From Brevibacterium sp. UCMA 11754 (GTDB lineage Bacteria > Actinomycetota > Actinomycetes > Actinomycetales > Brevibacteriaceae), in contig NZ_JACBOT010000001.1 of NCBI RefSeq assembly GCF_021532275.1, forward strand, positions 124,001-188,000: 64,000 nt of DNA. The letters run 5' to 3'. The notes beneath the pieces are model-generated. The model was not told the DNA's origin and ran no database searches. It saw nothing but the letters and a program-made list of their open reading frames with translations. Made by a program: the position numbers and the translations under genes. This document shows, in pieces, positions 7,887 through 16,615 of the stretch; position 1 is the first letter of the stretch; every line of letters starts with the position of its first letter.

Positions 7887-8114
7887 GTGGGTCGCGGCCG
7901 CGCAAAGGCAAAGCAGATCAAGGTAGCCCGGAAGCTGAAATACTACAGCCCGGACACCGACCTGAATAGACTCCAGCAGGAACTGGGTTCCGAGTCGCAG
8001 GCGTCCGGTTCGTCAGATCCGTACGACAACGAGCCGGACTATTCGGATTACGCCGACAAGTACAACGTCGACGATGACGACGAAGAAGACGACTATACAC
8101 AGCGCGAATCTTGA
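7887..8114 (+). CDS. DUF3073-family small protein
   Basis: A 75-residue actinobacterial protein of unknown function. The N-terminus VGRGRAKAKQIKVARKLKYY, followed by SPDTDLNRLQQEL, is the DUF3073 signature. The C-terminal half is highly acidic (DDDDEEDDY). I start it at the GTG at 7887, where the family begins and where GGAGGGGG sits 9 nt upstream, instead of the ATG at 7863. The basic N-terminus and acidic tail are constant family features. It stands beside the purine genes and is followed by a strong hairpin. Confidence 0.85.
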   Translation: MGRGRAKAKQIKVARKLKYYSPDTDLNRLQQELGSESQASGSSDPYDNEPDYSDYADKYNVDDDDEEDDYTQRES

Positions 8115-8172
8115 CCGATCAGCACTGATGTGATCGGCGCTCAGATACGGGAGCATCGGATTCGATCAAGCG

Positions 8173-8202
8173 AGAAGGCGGAGGCTGCGGCCTCCGCCTT
8201 CT
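8173..8202. terminator. Bidirectional terminator hairpin (DUF3073 / purM)
   Basis: Perfect 13-bp stem AGAAGGCGGAGGC / GCCTCCGCCTTCT with a TGCG loop, followed by TGCTTTGCC. It separates the convergent DUF3073 gene and purM. Confidence 0.8.
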
Positions 8203-8253
8203 GCTTTGCCTGATTGCTGCATGGGACAACCTCAGGCTTACGCCCACACAACC

Positions 8254-9348
8254 TCAGGCGAGGATTGCGGCTCCGCCGTCGACGCCCTTGGCGCCCTGGA
8301 CGTAGTCGAGTTCGGAGGCCAGTGAACCGTCGTCGACCCTGACATCACCGAGCACCCATGAGCCTGGGGAGGCTGCGAGCACACTGTCAACGGACTCAGC
8401 AGAGGCCACGAGGACCATGCCGACGCCGAGGTTCCAGGTCCGTTCACGGTCTTCCTGCGGGACTCCGCCCAGATCGCCGAGGGTGGAGAAGACCGGAGGG
8501 ATCTCCCACGAAGCTCGGGACATCTTCGCCACGAGGCCCTTCGGCAGCACACGCGCCACATTGGCAGACAGTCCCCCGCCGGTGACATGCGAGACCGCAT
8601 GCACGGCATCGGGCAGAGAAGAGAAGAGGGCGTTGAGTTCGCCGGTGTAGACATGGGTGGGGACGAGGAGCTCTTCACCCAGGGTGCGGCCGAATTCCGG
8701 CACGTTGCGATCCAGACCCCAACCCGCCTCGGCGATGATGTGCCTGACCAGGGAGTACCCGTTCGAGTGGATGCCAGAGGATGGCATCCCGATGAGCACG
8801 TCACCGGCGGAGACCTTCTCAGGTCCCAGCAGTTTGGAGGCCTCGACGACACCTGTGGCGGCACCGGCGACATCGTAGTCATCGACCCCGAGCAGGCCCG
8901 GGTGTTCGGCGGTCTCCCCGCCGACGAGGGCGACATCGGCACTGGCACACGCCTCGGCGATGCCCCGGACGATGTCCGCGATGCGCTCGGCCACGACCTT
9001 GCCGCAGGCGATGTAGTCGGTCATAAACAGGGGCTTGGCACCGCACACGATGATGTCGTCGACGACCATGCCCACCAGGTCATATCCGATGGTGTCGTGC
9101 TTGTCGAGAGCCTGCGCGATCGCGACCTTCGTGCCGACGCCGTCGGTCGATGAGGCCAGCAGCGGCCGTTCGAAGTCCTTGAGCACTGAGACGTCGAAGA
9201 GTCCGGCGAAACCGCCGACTTCGCCGACGACATTCGCGTTGTGTGTGGCGCCGACCGCGGACTTCATCAGTTCGACGGCGCGGTCACCGGCCTCGACGTC
9301 GACGCCGGCAGCGGCATAGGTGGTGGACTTAGCTGGATCGGTGCTCAA
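8254..9348 (-). CDS. purM: Phosphoribosylformylglycinamidine cyclo-ligase (AIR synthetase)
   Basis: A 364-residue PurM, which converts FGAM and ATP to AIR in step five of purine synthesis. Typical motifs are TYAAAGVDVEAGDRAVELMK at the N-terminus, LLASSTDGVGTKV, DIIVCGAKPLFMTDY, VGGETAEHPG and SSGIHSNGYSLVR, which span the ATP-binding AIRS fold from end to end. The start is a TTG at 9348, one base after the purF stop, so the two are translationally coupled. The unusual start codon may reduce its translation relative to purF. The gene ends at the shared terminator hairpin 8173-8202. Confidence 0.97.
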   Translation of the reverse strand: MSTDPAKSTTYAAAGVDVEAGDRAVELMKSAVGATHNANVVGEVGGFAGLFDVSVLKDFERPLLASSTDGVGTKVAIAQALDKHDTIGYDLVGMVVDDIIVCGAKPLFMTDYIACGKVVAERIADIVRGIAEACASADVALVGGETAEHPGLLGVDDYDVAGAATGVVEASKLLGPEKVSAGDVLIGMPSSGIHSNGYSLVRHIIAEAGWGLDRNVPEFGRTLGEELLVPTHVYTGELNALFSSLPDAVHAVSHVTGGGLSANVARVLPKGLVAKMSRASWEIPPVFSTLGDLGGVPQEDRERTWNLGVGMVLVASAESVDSVLAASPGSWVLGDVRVDDGSLASELDYVQGAKGVDGGAAILA

Positions 9349-9349
9349 C

Positions 9350-10831
9350 TCAACATCCTTTGTCGGCGGGGGTGTTGTTGACGGGAATCGGGTAATCGCC
9401 TGAGAAGCAGGCGGTGCACAGCTGGCTGCGCTCCTGCTGGGTGGCCTCGACCATCCCGTCGAGGGAGATGTATCCCAGGGAATCGGCGCCGAGGTTGTCG
9501 CGGATTTCGTCCATATTCAGGCCGTTGGCGATGAGCTCGGCCCGGGTCGCGAAGTCGATGCCGTAGAAGCAGGGCCACTTGACCGGTGGAGAGGAGATGC
9601 GCACATGGATCTCCTTCGCTCCGGCTTCGCGGAGCATTCGCACGAGCGCGCGCTGGGTGTTGCCGCGCACGATCGAGTCGTCGACGACGACGAGGCGTTT
9701 GCCCTCGATGTTCTCACGCAGCGGGTTGAGTTTGAGTCGGATGCCGCGCTGTCGCAGGGTGTCAGAGGGCTGGATGAATGTGCGGCCGACATAGGCGTTC
9801 TTCATCAGTCCCTGGCCGAAGGGTATGCCTGAGCGTTCGGCATAGCCGACGGCGGCCGGTGTTCCCGATTCGGGGGTGGCGATGACGAGATCGGCGTCGA
9901 CGGGGAACTCGTCGGCCAGCTGGCGGCCCATCTGAGTCCTGGCCGCATGCACGGTCTTGCCGTTGAGCACGCTGTCGGGCCGGGCCAAGTACACGTACTC
10001 GAATACGCAGCGAGCCTGGTCCTGTTCGGCGAAGCGGAAGGAGCGCAGACCGTCTTCGTCGATGGCGATGAGTTCGCCCGGTTCGACGTCGCGCACGAAG
10101 GAGGCACCGACGATGTCGAGAGCCGAGGTCTCGGAGGCCACGACCCAGCCGTTCTCCATCCGACCCAGCGACAGCGGCCGCACACCGTGACGATCACGGG
10201 CGGCGTAGAGGGTGTTTTCGTCCATGAAGGCCAGGGAGAATGCACCTTCGACCTTGGGCAGGAGATTGAGCGCGGCCTCGGTGAGGTTCTCGCCCTCTTC
10301 GGTGGCGAAGAGCTCGGTGACCAGGGAGGTGTCATTGGAGGAGTCGCGGAAGGGCCTGGTCCGGCTGACCTTCTTCGTCGCGTCCTTGACGACCTGGTCG
10401 GCGTCGTCACGACGGCCATCGGCCAGAGCTTCGAGCTCATCGAAGTTCGTCAGATTGCCGTTGTGCGCCAGTGCCACTGTCCCGAACGGGGTGGGTCCCA
10501 GCGTGGGCTGGGCATTCTCGAACGAGGGTGAGCCCGTCGTCGAATACCGCGTATGCCCGAGCGCGATGTGTCCCTGCAGAAGTTCGAGATCCCGCTCATG
10601 GAAGACCTGCGAGACCAAGCCCATGTCGCGGTAGATCAGGATCTGCTTGCCGTTGCTGGCAGCGATGCCCGCAGACTCCTGTCCGCGGTGCTGCAGAGCG
10701 TAGAGCCCGAAGTAGGTGAGTTTGGCTATTTCCTCGCCCGGCGCCCAGACTCCGAATACTCCACAAGCATCCTGAGGTCCGCGGTCCAGGGGGTCGATTT
10801 CGTGCGTTAGTTGCCCGTCTCCTCTTGCCAC
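9350..10831 (-). CDS. purF: Amidophosphoribosyltransferase
   Basis: A 493-residue PurF, the committed step of purine synthesis (PRPP plus glutamine to phosphoribosylamine). Cys23 in QDACGVFG is the nucleophile of the glutaminase domain, and the 22 residues before it form a propeptide. The PRPP loop VVDDSIVRGNTQ is present. Cysteines in RCVFEY, PCFYGID and LCTACFSGDYP match the iron-sulfur ligands of the Bacillus-type enzyme. The start is a GTG at 10831; no ribosome site precedes it, but MARGDGQL is the usual actinobacterial N-terminus. It forms an operon with purM. Confidence 0.97.
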   Translation of the reverse strand: MARGDGQLTHEIDPLDRGPQDACGVFGVWAPGEEIAKLTYFGLYALQHRGQESAGIAASNGKQILIYRDMGLVSQVFHERDLELLQGHIALGHTRYSTTGSPSFENAQPTLGPTPFGTVALAHNGNLTNFDELEALADGRRDDADQVVKDATKKVSRTRPFRDSSNDTSLVTELFATEEGENLTEAALNLLPKVEGAFSLAFMDENTLYAARDRHGVRPLSLGRMENGWVVASETSALDIVGASFVRDVEPGELIAIDEDGLRSFRFAEQDQARCVFEYVYLARPDSVLNGKTVHAARTQMGRQLADEFPVDADLVIATPESGTPAAVGYAERSGIPFGQGLMKNAYVGRTFIQPSDTLRQRGIRLKLNPLRENIEGKRLVVVDDSIVRGNTQRALVRMLREAGAKEIHVRISSPPVKWPCFYGIDFATRAELIANGLNMDEIRDNLGADSLGYISLDGMVEATQQERSQLCTACFSGDYPIPVNNTPADKGC

Positions 10832-10875
10832 GTGAAAGATTGTCTCACATCGGTGAGCTCTGCTTCACAAGTGGA

Positions 10876-11262
10876 TCAGACTCCGGAACTCGGGGCTTCG
10901 TTTCGGAGCTCGTCCTCGGCATCGGGATCTTCGCCGTTGGCTTCGGCGATGCGACGACGCGCGATCTCCTTCGGATCATCGACCATGTCGATCTCCGCGT
11001 CGACTCGGTACTTACGTGACTTCCTCCGACCCATCCAGTCGAGGAGCACTGCCAGCAGGCCGCCGAGGAACAGTCCGCCCACGGCGAGGACGAGCAGCAG
11101 CAGCCCCGCTCCCTTGGCCACTGTGTAGCCGGTGGGCATCGCTTCGGGATCGACGAAGAGCGTGAGCACACCCGCGACGAGTACGCCGAGGATCGCGCCG
11201 AGTCCCATGAATACCGAGTACTTGGGGCTGCGACGAACGGCGACGTCGATCTGGTCCTTCAT
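10876..11262 (-). CDS. Small membrane protein upstream of purF
   Basis: A 128-residue protein with two hydrophobic helices (about 17-37, GLGAILGVLVAGVLTLFV, and 50-75, GLLLLVLAVGGLFLGGLLAV) joined by a short loop and followed by a charged cytoplasmic tail (RRKSRKYRVDAEIDMVDD). It is a conserved-looking actinobacterial membrane protein without a known function. The ATG at 11262 has AAGGAGATC just upstream. It lies 44 bp before purF on the same strand and may be co-transcribed with it. Confidence 0.7.
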   Translation of the reverse strand: MKDQIDVAVRRSPKYSVFMGLGAILGVLVAGVLTLFVDPEAMPTGYTVAKGAGLLLLVLAVGGLFLGGLLAVLLDWMGRRKSRKYRVDAEIDMVDDPKEIARRRIAEANGEDPDAEDELRNEAPSSGV

Positions 11263-11422
11263 GATCTCCTTGGGCAGCAGTGTCGGTGGCGGGTCGATGG
11301 TGCCCGCATTTCACGTCGCGGACAGTCTAGTCGAGAACTCCTTCGCCGACTCCCAGGCAGTTATGCGGCCGATCCCATAAGGTGGAGGAAGACACAGTAG
11401 GGCTTCTCACATAGGGGTGGAC

Positions 11423-12400
11423 ATGTCTCAAACGATCATCGTCGGAGTGGACGGCTCCGCCAACAGTCAATGCGCACTGCAGTGGGCGATCAGACACGCT
11501 CAGCTGACCTCTTCCGAGATTCGCCTCGTGGCGGCGTACACCGTTCCCGGCGTCAATATGACCCAAGCGGACATCGTCTACCCGGCCGATTTCGATGCGG
11601 AGGTCAAGAGGTCGGTGCAGAAGCTCGTCGACGACAGCGCACGAACCGTCACCGATGCCTCGGTGCCGGTGTCGACCGTGGTCTTCCCGGGAGATGCTTC
11701 TGGGGCGTTGGTCGACAACTCGAAGAATGCCGATCTCGCGGTCATCGGCGCCCGCGGTCGCGGTGGGTTCGCCGGCCGCCTGCTGGGGTCCGTGGCCTTG
11801 GCGATGCCCGCGCACGCTCATTGCCCCACCGTGGTCATCCCCAGCACCTGGCCCCAACGCCCGATGCCGGAGCGACCCCTGCCGATCGACCTTCCTGTGC
11901 GCTCCTCCGACGCGCAGACGACAACCGTCGAATCCGGCGACAGGCGCCCCGACTTCACCGGTGAGATCGTCGCCGCGATCGATCCGTTCGAGACCGATGG
12001 GCCGGTCCTGCGTGAGGCCGCACTGCAGGCTCGGATCTATGATCTGCCGCTGCACCTGGTCGGCATCACCGCTGCCCACGTGCTCTCGCCGGAATGGATG
12101 CCCAGCGAAACGCACCTCGAGAAGATGTACGACGAAGCCGTGACCTCGCGAGAAGAAGCCGCGCAGTCCCTCCACGAGGAGTTCCCCGAGGTTGACGTTC
12201 GCTGGTCGATCTTCGATGCCCCCGCCACCGAGGTGCTCATCAGCGCCACCTACACCGCCGAACTCATGATCATCGGCTCCCGCGGCCGCGGCGGTTTCGT
12301 GTCAACGATCCTCGGGTCGACTTCCCAGGCCGTCCTCTCACACGCTGTGTGCCCGACCCGAGTGGTGCGCGTGCTCCGTCGGAAGGCGAAGAAGCGCTGA
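11423..12400 (+). CDS. Universal stress protein with two UspA domains
   Basis: A 325-residue cytoplasmic tandem USP, with domain one at about 1-145 and domain two at about 170-325. Each carries an ATP-binding glycine motif: GARGRGGFAGRLLGS and GSRGRGGFVSTILGS. Actinobacterial tandem USPs bind ATP and respond to starvation, hypoxia or other stress. I chose ATG 11423 (MSQTIIVGVDGS), with AGGGGTGG directly upstream, over the in-frame GTG at 11417. Divergent from the purFM unit. A 25-bp tandem duplication follows its stop. Confidence 0.92.
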   Translation: MSQTIIVGVDGSANSQCALQWAIRHAQLTSSEIRLVAAYTVPGVNMTQADIVYPADFDAEVKRSVQKLVDDSARTVTDASVPVSTVVFPGDASGALVDNSKNADLAVIGARGRGGFAGRLLGSVALAMPAHAHCPTVVIPSTWPQRPMPERPLPIDLPVRSSDAQTTTVESGDRRPDFTGEIVAAIDPFETDGPVLREAALQARIYDLPLHLVGITAAHVLSPEWMPSETHLEKMYDEAVTSREEAAQSLHEEFPEVDVRWSIFDAPATEVLISATYTAELMIIGSRGRGGFVSTILGSTSQAVLSHAVCPTRVVRVLRRKAKKR

Positions 12401-12404
12401 AGCT

Positions 12405-12454
12405 GCGCCGGTGCTCCGCCTTCATGACCGCGCCGGTGCTCCGCCTTCATGACC
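12405..12454. repeat. 25-bp tandem duplication
   Basis: Two exact copies (12405-12429 and 12430-12454) beginning GCGCCGGTGCTCCGCC, directly after the universal stress protein stop and in the gap before the EamA gene. Confidence 0.85.
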
Positions 12455-12549
12455 GCTTGGTGAAAGTGCTGAAGTAGGGCACAAGTGCTCAACGTCTGCA
12501 CTTTTACCCAGCGGTGGCTCGGAGTGGGAATCTCGCCGGGATGGGAGCC

Positions 12550-13503
12550 TCACCCGAGGGCGATGAGGCCGATGCCGGCGACGACGACCACCGCGCCGGT
12601 CAGCTTCATGCCGATGTTCTTCTCCCCGAAGAACCACCAGGCCAGCAGTGTGCCGACGATGATCGAGGTCTCGCGCACGGGAGCCACAAGGGACACCGGT
12701 GCCTGCTGCATGGCGTAGAGGACGAGCAGGTACGCCAGCGGGGAGAGGATGGCGACGGTGAGCAGGGCCCGTTTGTGCCCGGCCAGAATCGATGTGAAGT
12801 CCGCGCGACGTCCTGCACCTCCAGGGATCGTCACGATGCCCACGGCCATGATGGTCGCGACGCAGATTTCGGAGAGGGCGAAGTAGAGCAGCGGTGAGTC
12901 GGTGATGTGGTTGACGGAGAAGTCGTCCCACAGGGTGTACGAGGCGATGAAGGTTCCGATCAGTGCGCCCCAGGCCAGACCACGACCCACGCCGTGGCTG
13001 CTCATCCCGTGACCTCTGCTCATCCCGTGACCTCTGCTCTTCCCGTAACCTCCGTTCGTCGTCCGGCCTCCGCCCACCCGCCTCGGGTGCACGGTCACGA
13101 CCGCAATGCCGGCGAGGACGATGAAGGCGCCGATGGTCTCCGGTGCTGTGGGTCGCTCGCCCAGGAACAGCACGGCGATGATGATCGTGATGATCGGCCC
13201 GACCCCGCGCGCTGTGGGATAGACGACGCCCAACGGGGCATGGTCATAGCCGGACTGCAGGGACACCGAGTAGGCGATGTGGAAGACCGCGCTGAGAGCG
13301 GCGGCACCCAGCAGGCCCAGACTGAACGCATGTGTTCCGGAGACGAGCAGCCAGATCGCGATCGGGGCCAGCAGGATCGCCGACAGTCCGTGATAGGCCA
13401 GCACGAAGGCGTAGCCCTTGCCCGACACCGACTTCGCCGCGATGTTCCACAGGGCATGGGCGACTGAGGCGAAGAGCACCAGCCCGAGGACGGCAGGAGT
13501 CAT
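12550..13503 (-). CDS. EamA/DMT-family transporter with an expanded central loop
   Basis: A 317-residue membrane protein with about ten helices in two EamA repeats (HALWNIAAKSV near residue 16; YPTARGVGPIITII near 95; APVRETSIIVGTLLAWWFFG near 275). The central cytoplasmic loop contains the repeated Gly/His/Ser/Arg sequence KSRGHGMSRGHGMSSHG, encoded by an 18-bp tandem repeat, which other family members lack. Substrate unknown; metabolite export or uptake is the family role. The ATG at 13503 is the natural start. Tandem duplications lie on both sides of the gene as well as inside it. Confidence 0.85.
   Translation of the reverse strand: MTPAVLGLVLFASVAHALWNIAAKSVSGKGYAFVLAYHGLSAILLAPIAIWLLVSGTHAFSLGLLGAAALSAVFHIAYSVSLQSGYDHAPLGVVYPTARGVGPIITIIIAVLFLGERPTAPETIGAFIVLAGIAVVTVHPRRVGGGRTTNGGYGKSRGHGMSRGHGMSSHGVGRGLAWGALIGTFIASYTLWDDFSVNHITDSPLLYFALSEICVATIMAVGIVTIPGGAGRRADFTSILAGHKRALLTVAILSPLAYLLVLYAMQQAPVSLVAPVRETSIIVGTLLAWWFFGEKNIGMKLTGAVVVVAGIGLIALG
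13000..13053. repeat. 18-bp tandem repeat inside the EamA gene, three copies
   Basis: Two exact copies (13000-13017, 13018-13035) and a third with three changes (13036-13053) of GCTCATCCCGTGACCTCT. The unit is six codons, so copy number can change without breaking the frame. Confidence 0.85.
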
Positions 13504-13515
13504 CGACGACCGTAT

Positions 13516-13559
13516 CCAGTCCGCTGCACTGCGTCGTGACCAGTCCGCTGCACTGCGTC
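13516..13559. repeat. Tandem duplication of a 20-24 bp unit
   Basis: CCAGTCCGCTGCACTGCGTC occurs at 13516-13535 and again at 13540-13559, separated by GTGA, between the EamA start and the stop of the aldehyde dehydrogenase gene. Confidence 0.85.
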
Positions 13560-13565
13560 AGGACC

Positions 13566-15008
13566 TCACAGCTTCACGACAACGGTCTTCGTCTGCGTGT
13601 ACTCGTCGAAGGCTTCGATGGACTTCTCACGGCCATAGCCGGATTTCTTGAACCCGCCGAAGGGCAGCTCCACTCCCCCGCCGGCACCGTAGGTGTTGAT
13701 GAAGACCTGCCCGGCTTCGACCTCGGCGGCGACCCGATGAGCCCGGGAGATGTTCTGCGTCCACAGGGCCGAGACCAGGCCGTAGTCGGTGCCGTTGGCC
13801 AGGGAGATCGCTTCCTCTTCATCGCCGAAGGTCATGGCCACGACGACGGGGCCGAATACCTCCTCCTGCGCGATCCTCGAGCCCGGGGACACATTGTCCA
13901 CAAGAGTGGGGGTGATGAAGGCACCGCCGGTGAGGTCCTCGGCGAGACCTTCGGGTCTGGTCCCTCCGGTGATGATCTGCGCGTTGCCGATGTCGGAGAG
14001 GAACCCTTCGACGCGGGACTGCTGCTTCTTCGAGATCAGGGGTCCCAGCATCGGGTCGTCGATGCCGTAGCCGATGGTCACCTTCTCCATCGCGGCCGCC
14101 ATCTTCTCCACCACCTCGGCGTGGATGTCCTGGGCGACGATGAGTCGGGACCCGGCCGAGCAGGTCTGGCCGGCGTTCTGGATGATCGAACGCACCAGGG
14201 ACGGGACTGCCGCGTCGACATCGGCGTCGGAGAAGACGATGTTCGCGGACTTTCCGCCCAGTTCGAGCACCGTCGGGATGACCCGATCGGCGGCGGCGTG
14301 GGCGATCTGTGAACCGATCTGAGTCGAGCCGACGAAGCCCAGGTGAGCAATGCCCGGATGCGCCGCCAACGCGGCCCCCGCCTCGGCGCCCAGGCCTGTC
14401 ACCACGTTGAACGCACCTGCTGGAAAGCCAACGGAATGGATGAGTTCGGCCAGGCGGACCGTGGAGCGCGGAGTCTCGTCGGCGGGTTTGGCCACGGCGC
14501 AGTTGCCGGTGGCCAGTGAGGTCGCGGCGGCGCGTCCGATGAGCTGGAGCGGGTAGTTCCAGGCCACGATGTGCCCGGTCACGCCGTAGGGTTCGCGGCG
14601 CGTGTAGACGTGCATGTCCTCGGCCATGGGGATCGAGTGCCCGTAGTAGGACTCGATGGTGTGGCCGTAGAACTCGAAGTAGCGGGCGCAGACGTCGACA
14701 TCGGCGTAGGCCTGGGTCAGCGGTTTGCCGGTGTCCTCGGATTCCAGTGCGGCCATCTCATCGCGGTTGGCTCGGATCACTTCGGCGGTGGTGACCAGCA
14801 GCTTCGACCGCTGCTCGGTGCTCGAGCGCCTCCATTCCATCTGCGCCCGGGCCGCTGCCTTGACCGCACGGTCGACCTCGTCGGCCCCGCCGCGGGAGAC
14901 ATCGCCGAGGTGTTCGCCGGTGGCCGGGTCGACGTTGGCGTAGGTGGTCAGTGAGGGAACGTGGCGTCCGCCGATGAATGAGGTGGTCTGGGTGATCTGG
15001 GCGTTCAT
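13566..15008 (-). CDS. NAD(P)-dependent aldehyde dehydrogenase
   Basis: A complete 480-residue ALDH-superfamily enzyme that oxidises an aldehyde to the acid. Visible are the cofactor region GHIVAWNYPLQLIG, the glutamate in VLELGGKSAN, the catalytic cysteine in NAGQTCSAGSRL and the C-terminal GVELPFGGFKKSGYGRE. This resembles the betaine-aldehyde or broad-specificity group, but the substrate cannot be fixed. Its ATG overlaps the stop of the SCP-like gene (ATGA at 15005-15008), so the two are coupled; the partner is a lipid-binding-like protein, which might hint at a hydrophobic aldehyde, but that is speculation. Confidence 0.9.
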   Translation of the reverse strand: MNAQITQTTSFIGGRHVPSLTTYANVDPATGEHLGDVSRGGADEVDRAVKAAARAQMEWRRSSTEQRSKLLVTTAEVIRANRDEMAALESEDTGKPLTQAYADVDVCARYFEFYGHTIESYYGHSIPMAEDMHVYTRREPYGVTGHIVAWNYPLQLIGRAAATSLATGNCAVAKPADETPRSTVRLAELIHSVGFPAGAFNVVTGLGAEAGAALAAHPGIAHLGFVGSTQIGSQIAHAAADRVIPTVLELGGKSANIVFSDADVDAAVPSLVRSIIQNAGQTCSAGSRLIVAQDIHAEVVEKMAAAMEKVTIGYGIDDPMLGPLISKKQQSRVEGFLSDIGNAQIITGGTRPEGLAEDLTGGAFITPTLVDNVSPGSRIAQEEVFGPVVVAMTFGDEEEAISLANGTDYGLVSALWTQNISRAHRVAAEVEAGQVFINTYGAGGGVELPFGGFKKSGYGREKSIEAFDEYTQTKTVVVKL

Positions 15009-15406
15009 CGCCGACCTTCCAATTCTGCTGAGGTGTACAGGGGGACGAAATCGCTGATGTCGGCGCGCGTGCCCGAGGCATCAACCGAGCCTTCGGCGAG
15101 CGCGGCGGAGAATTCGGTCCTGCCGGTCACGATCTCCAACCACACCTGCGCCGAGGTTTCGACGACGTTGGGCGGTGTGCCGCGGGTGTGCCGGGGCCCG
15201 GGAATGCACTGGGTGACGCCGAAGGGCGGGACGCGGACTTCGACGCTGTTGCCCTCCGCCCGCGAGGCGAGCTCCTCGAGCGTGAACCGCACGGCCGTGG
15301 CCAGGGTCGACCGGTCTGCCGGTGCCGCGTCGGCCTCGGAGTGCGCAACCCACATCTCAAGGGCGTTGCGGCCCTCGTCGGGGTCGATCCTTCTGCGAAT
15401 CGCCAT
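15005..15406 (-). CDS. Sterol carrier family protein (SCP-like)
   Basis: A 133-residue actinobacterial protein of the type annotated as sterol carrier family, usually found near purine genes. The middle part VEVRVPPFGVTQCIPGPRHT, then RGTPPNVVETSAQVW, is characteristic. No signal peptide. The name comes from the fold; a physiological ligand is not known. The ATG at 15406 has GGGAGAG upstream. It is followed by and coupled to the aldehyde dehydrogenase gene, and preceded 15 bp upstream by the stop of the asparaginase gene on the same strand, so the three form one transcription unit. Confidence 0.8.
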   Translation of the reverse strand: MAIRRRIDPDEGRNALEMWVAHSEADAAPADRSTLATAVRFTLEELASRAEGNSVEVRVPPFGVTQCIPGPRHTRGTPPNVVETSAQVWLEIVTGRTEFSAALAEGSVDASGTRADISDFVPLYTSAELEGRR

Positions 15407-15421
15407 CAGTGACTCTCCCTC

Positions 15422-16582
15422 TTACCTGATCTTCGCTACATCTTCGCCCAGCTCGAGCCTGCCCACAATGCTCGTCCGTCCCTCGGAATCGGTGCCGCCG
15501 GTGATCGGGTCGGTGATCGCCGCGATGACTTCGTCGAGGAGCTCATCGGTGATGACGACATCCCCCGCCGAGGTGGGGGCTGAGCCCGTGGACGAAGCCG
15601 TGCCCGGGGCGAGGGCTCCCACCTTCGCCAGCAGAGTCAGTGCCACGATTCCGGTGGCGCGAGAGGACCCGTCGAGACATTTCATCGCGACCGAGTATCC
15701 GGACTTCGTGGACATGGCGATGACGCCTTCGGCCCCGCCCTTAGCGAAGACGCCGAGGCCCTCGATGACCGTCGTATTCGGTTTGCCGTGGCCTTCGATC
15801 GCCCACGGGTCTGCGAATACGGCGTCCATGAGGGTGCGGGCCTCGGTGGCGTAGGAGACATACGGTTCCCTCGCCGAGGTGGTCCTCGGGTTCTCGTCTG
15901 CCGTGGCAGCGTCTGCGCTGCCCAAACAAACCACACGGCCGATCGCCCGTGCCAGGCCGGTGAGGCTGAGCGCGAAGACGGGAGCACCGCAGCCGTCGGT
16001 GCCCACGGCTGCCGGCGTCTCACCGGCGAAGGATTCGACCACCTCGGCGACCCTCTTCTGCACGGGGTGGTTCGGGTCGAGGTAGTCTGCGGTGTCCGCA
16101 CCGATGGCCGCCGCGGCCATCAGGAACGCCGCATGCTTGCCGGAGCAGTTGAAGTACAGTGCCGATGCCGGATCAGTGTCGTCTTGCTCGAGATGACGTG
16201 CGGCCTCCTGAAGGCTCCGGCGGAAGGCACCGTCGGCGGGATGCGCGGACGGGCATTGCAGGTCATCCACGCTCAAGCCAGCGGATTCGAGCATTCCGGC
16301 AACCGCCTCGGCGTGGCCGGCCTCGCATTTGTGGGACGCGGTCGCCAGCGCCGCCCAGGTGCCGGACACCTGCGCCCCGAGACTCATCGCGGCAATCGCC
16401 TGCAGCGGTTTGAGGCTCGACCGGGTGAACACGGGAGCCTCCGGCGCACCCAGGCTGATCAGGGGTGATCCATCAGGGTCGAGGACGACGGCGGAACCGA
16501 TGTGGCGGGATTCGACGAACCCACTGCGCTCGACGAAGGCCAACTCGGCGGCGTCGGCGGAAACGAAAGTGGAACGAGTCAC
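15422..16582 (-). CDS. Asparaginase (type II Rhizobium-like family)
   Basis: A 386-residue asparaginase of the family typified by Rhizobium etli thermolabile asparaginase, hydrolysing asparagine to aspartate and ammonia. The family motifs are FTRSSLKPLQ, ASHKCEAGHAE (commonly ASHSGE, so Ser-Gly is replaced by Lys-Cys here), NCSGKHAAFL and GTDGCGAP. No signal peptide, so it is cytoplasmic. The start GTG at 16582 is preceded by TAGGCT 7 nt upstream and by no ribosome site, so the mRNA is predicted to be leaderless. Divergent from purDC with only 33 bp between. The aspartate produced is a purine precursor, which may explain the neighbourhood. Confidence 0.88.
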   Translation of the reverse strand: MTRSTFVSADAAELAFVERSGFVESRHIGSAVVLDPDGSPLISLGAPEAPVFTRSSLKPLQAIAAMSLGAQVSGTWAALATASHKCEAGHAEAVAGMLESAGLSVDDLQCPSAHPADGAFRRSLQEAARHLEQDDTDPASALYFNCSGKHAAFLMAAAAIGADTADYLDPNHPVQKRVAEVVESFAGETPAAVGTDGCGAPVFALSLTGLARAIGRVVCLGSADAATADENPRTTSAREPYVSYATEARTLMDAVFADPWAIEGHGKPNTTVIEGLGVFAKGGAEGVIAMSTKSGYSVAMKCLDGSSRATGIVALTLLAKVGALAPGTASSTGSAPTSAGDVVITDELLDEVIAAITDPITGGTDSEGRTSIVGRLELGEDVAKIR

Positions 16583-16615
16583 GCACTCAAGCCTACGACC
16601 TTATAGGCTGGTGGG
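16583..16615. promoter_or_regulatory. Mirror-image leaderless divergent promoter
   Basis: The 33-bp gap holds AGCCTA (16590-16595) and TAGGCT (16604-16609), the same -10 box on each strand. Each is followed by 7 or 6 nt and then the GTG start of asparaginase or purDC. No Shine-Dalgarno is seen on either side. The two polymerase sites overlap, so the promoters should exclude one another. Confidence 0.65.
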
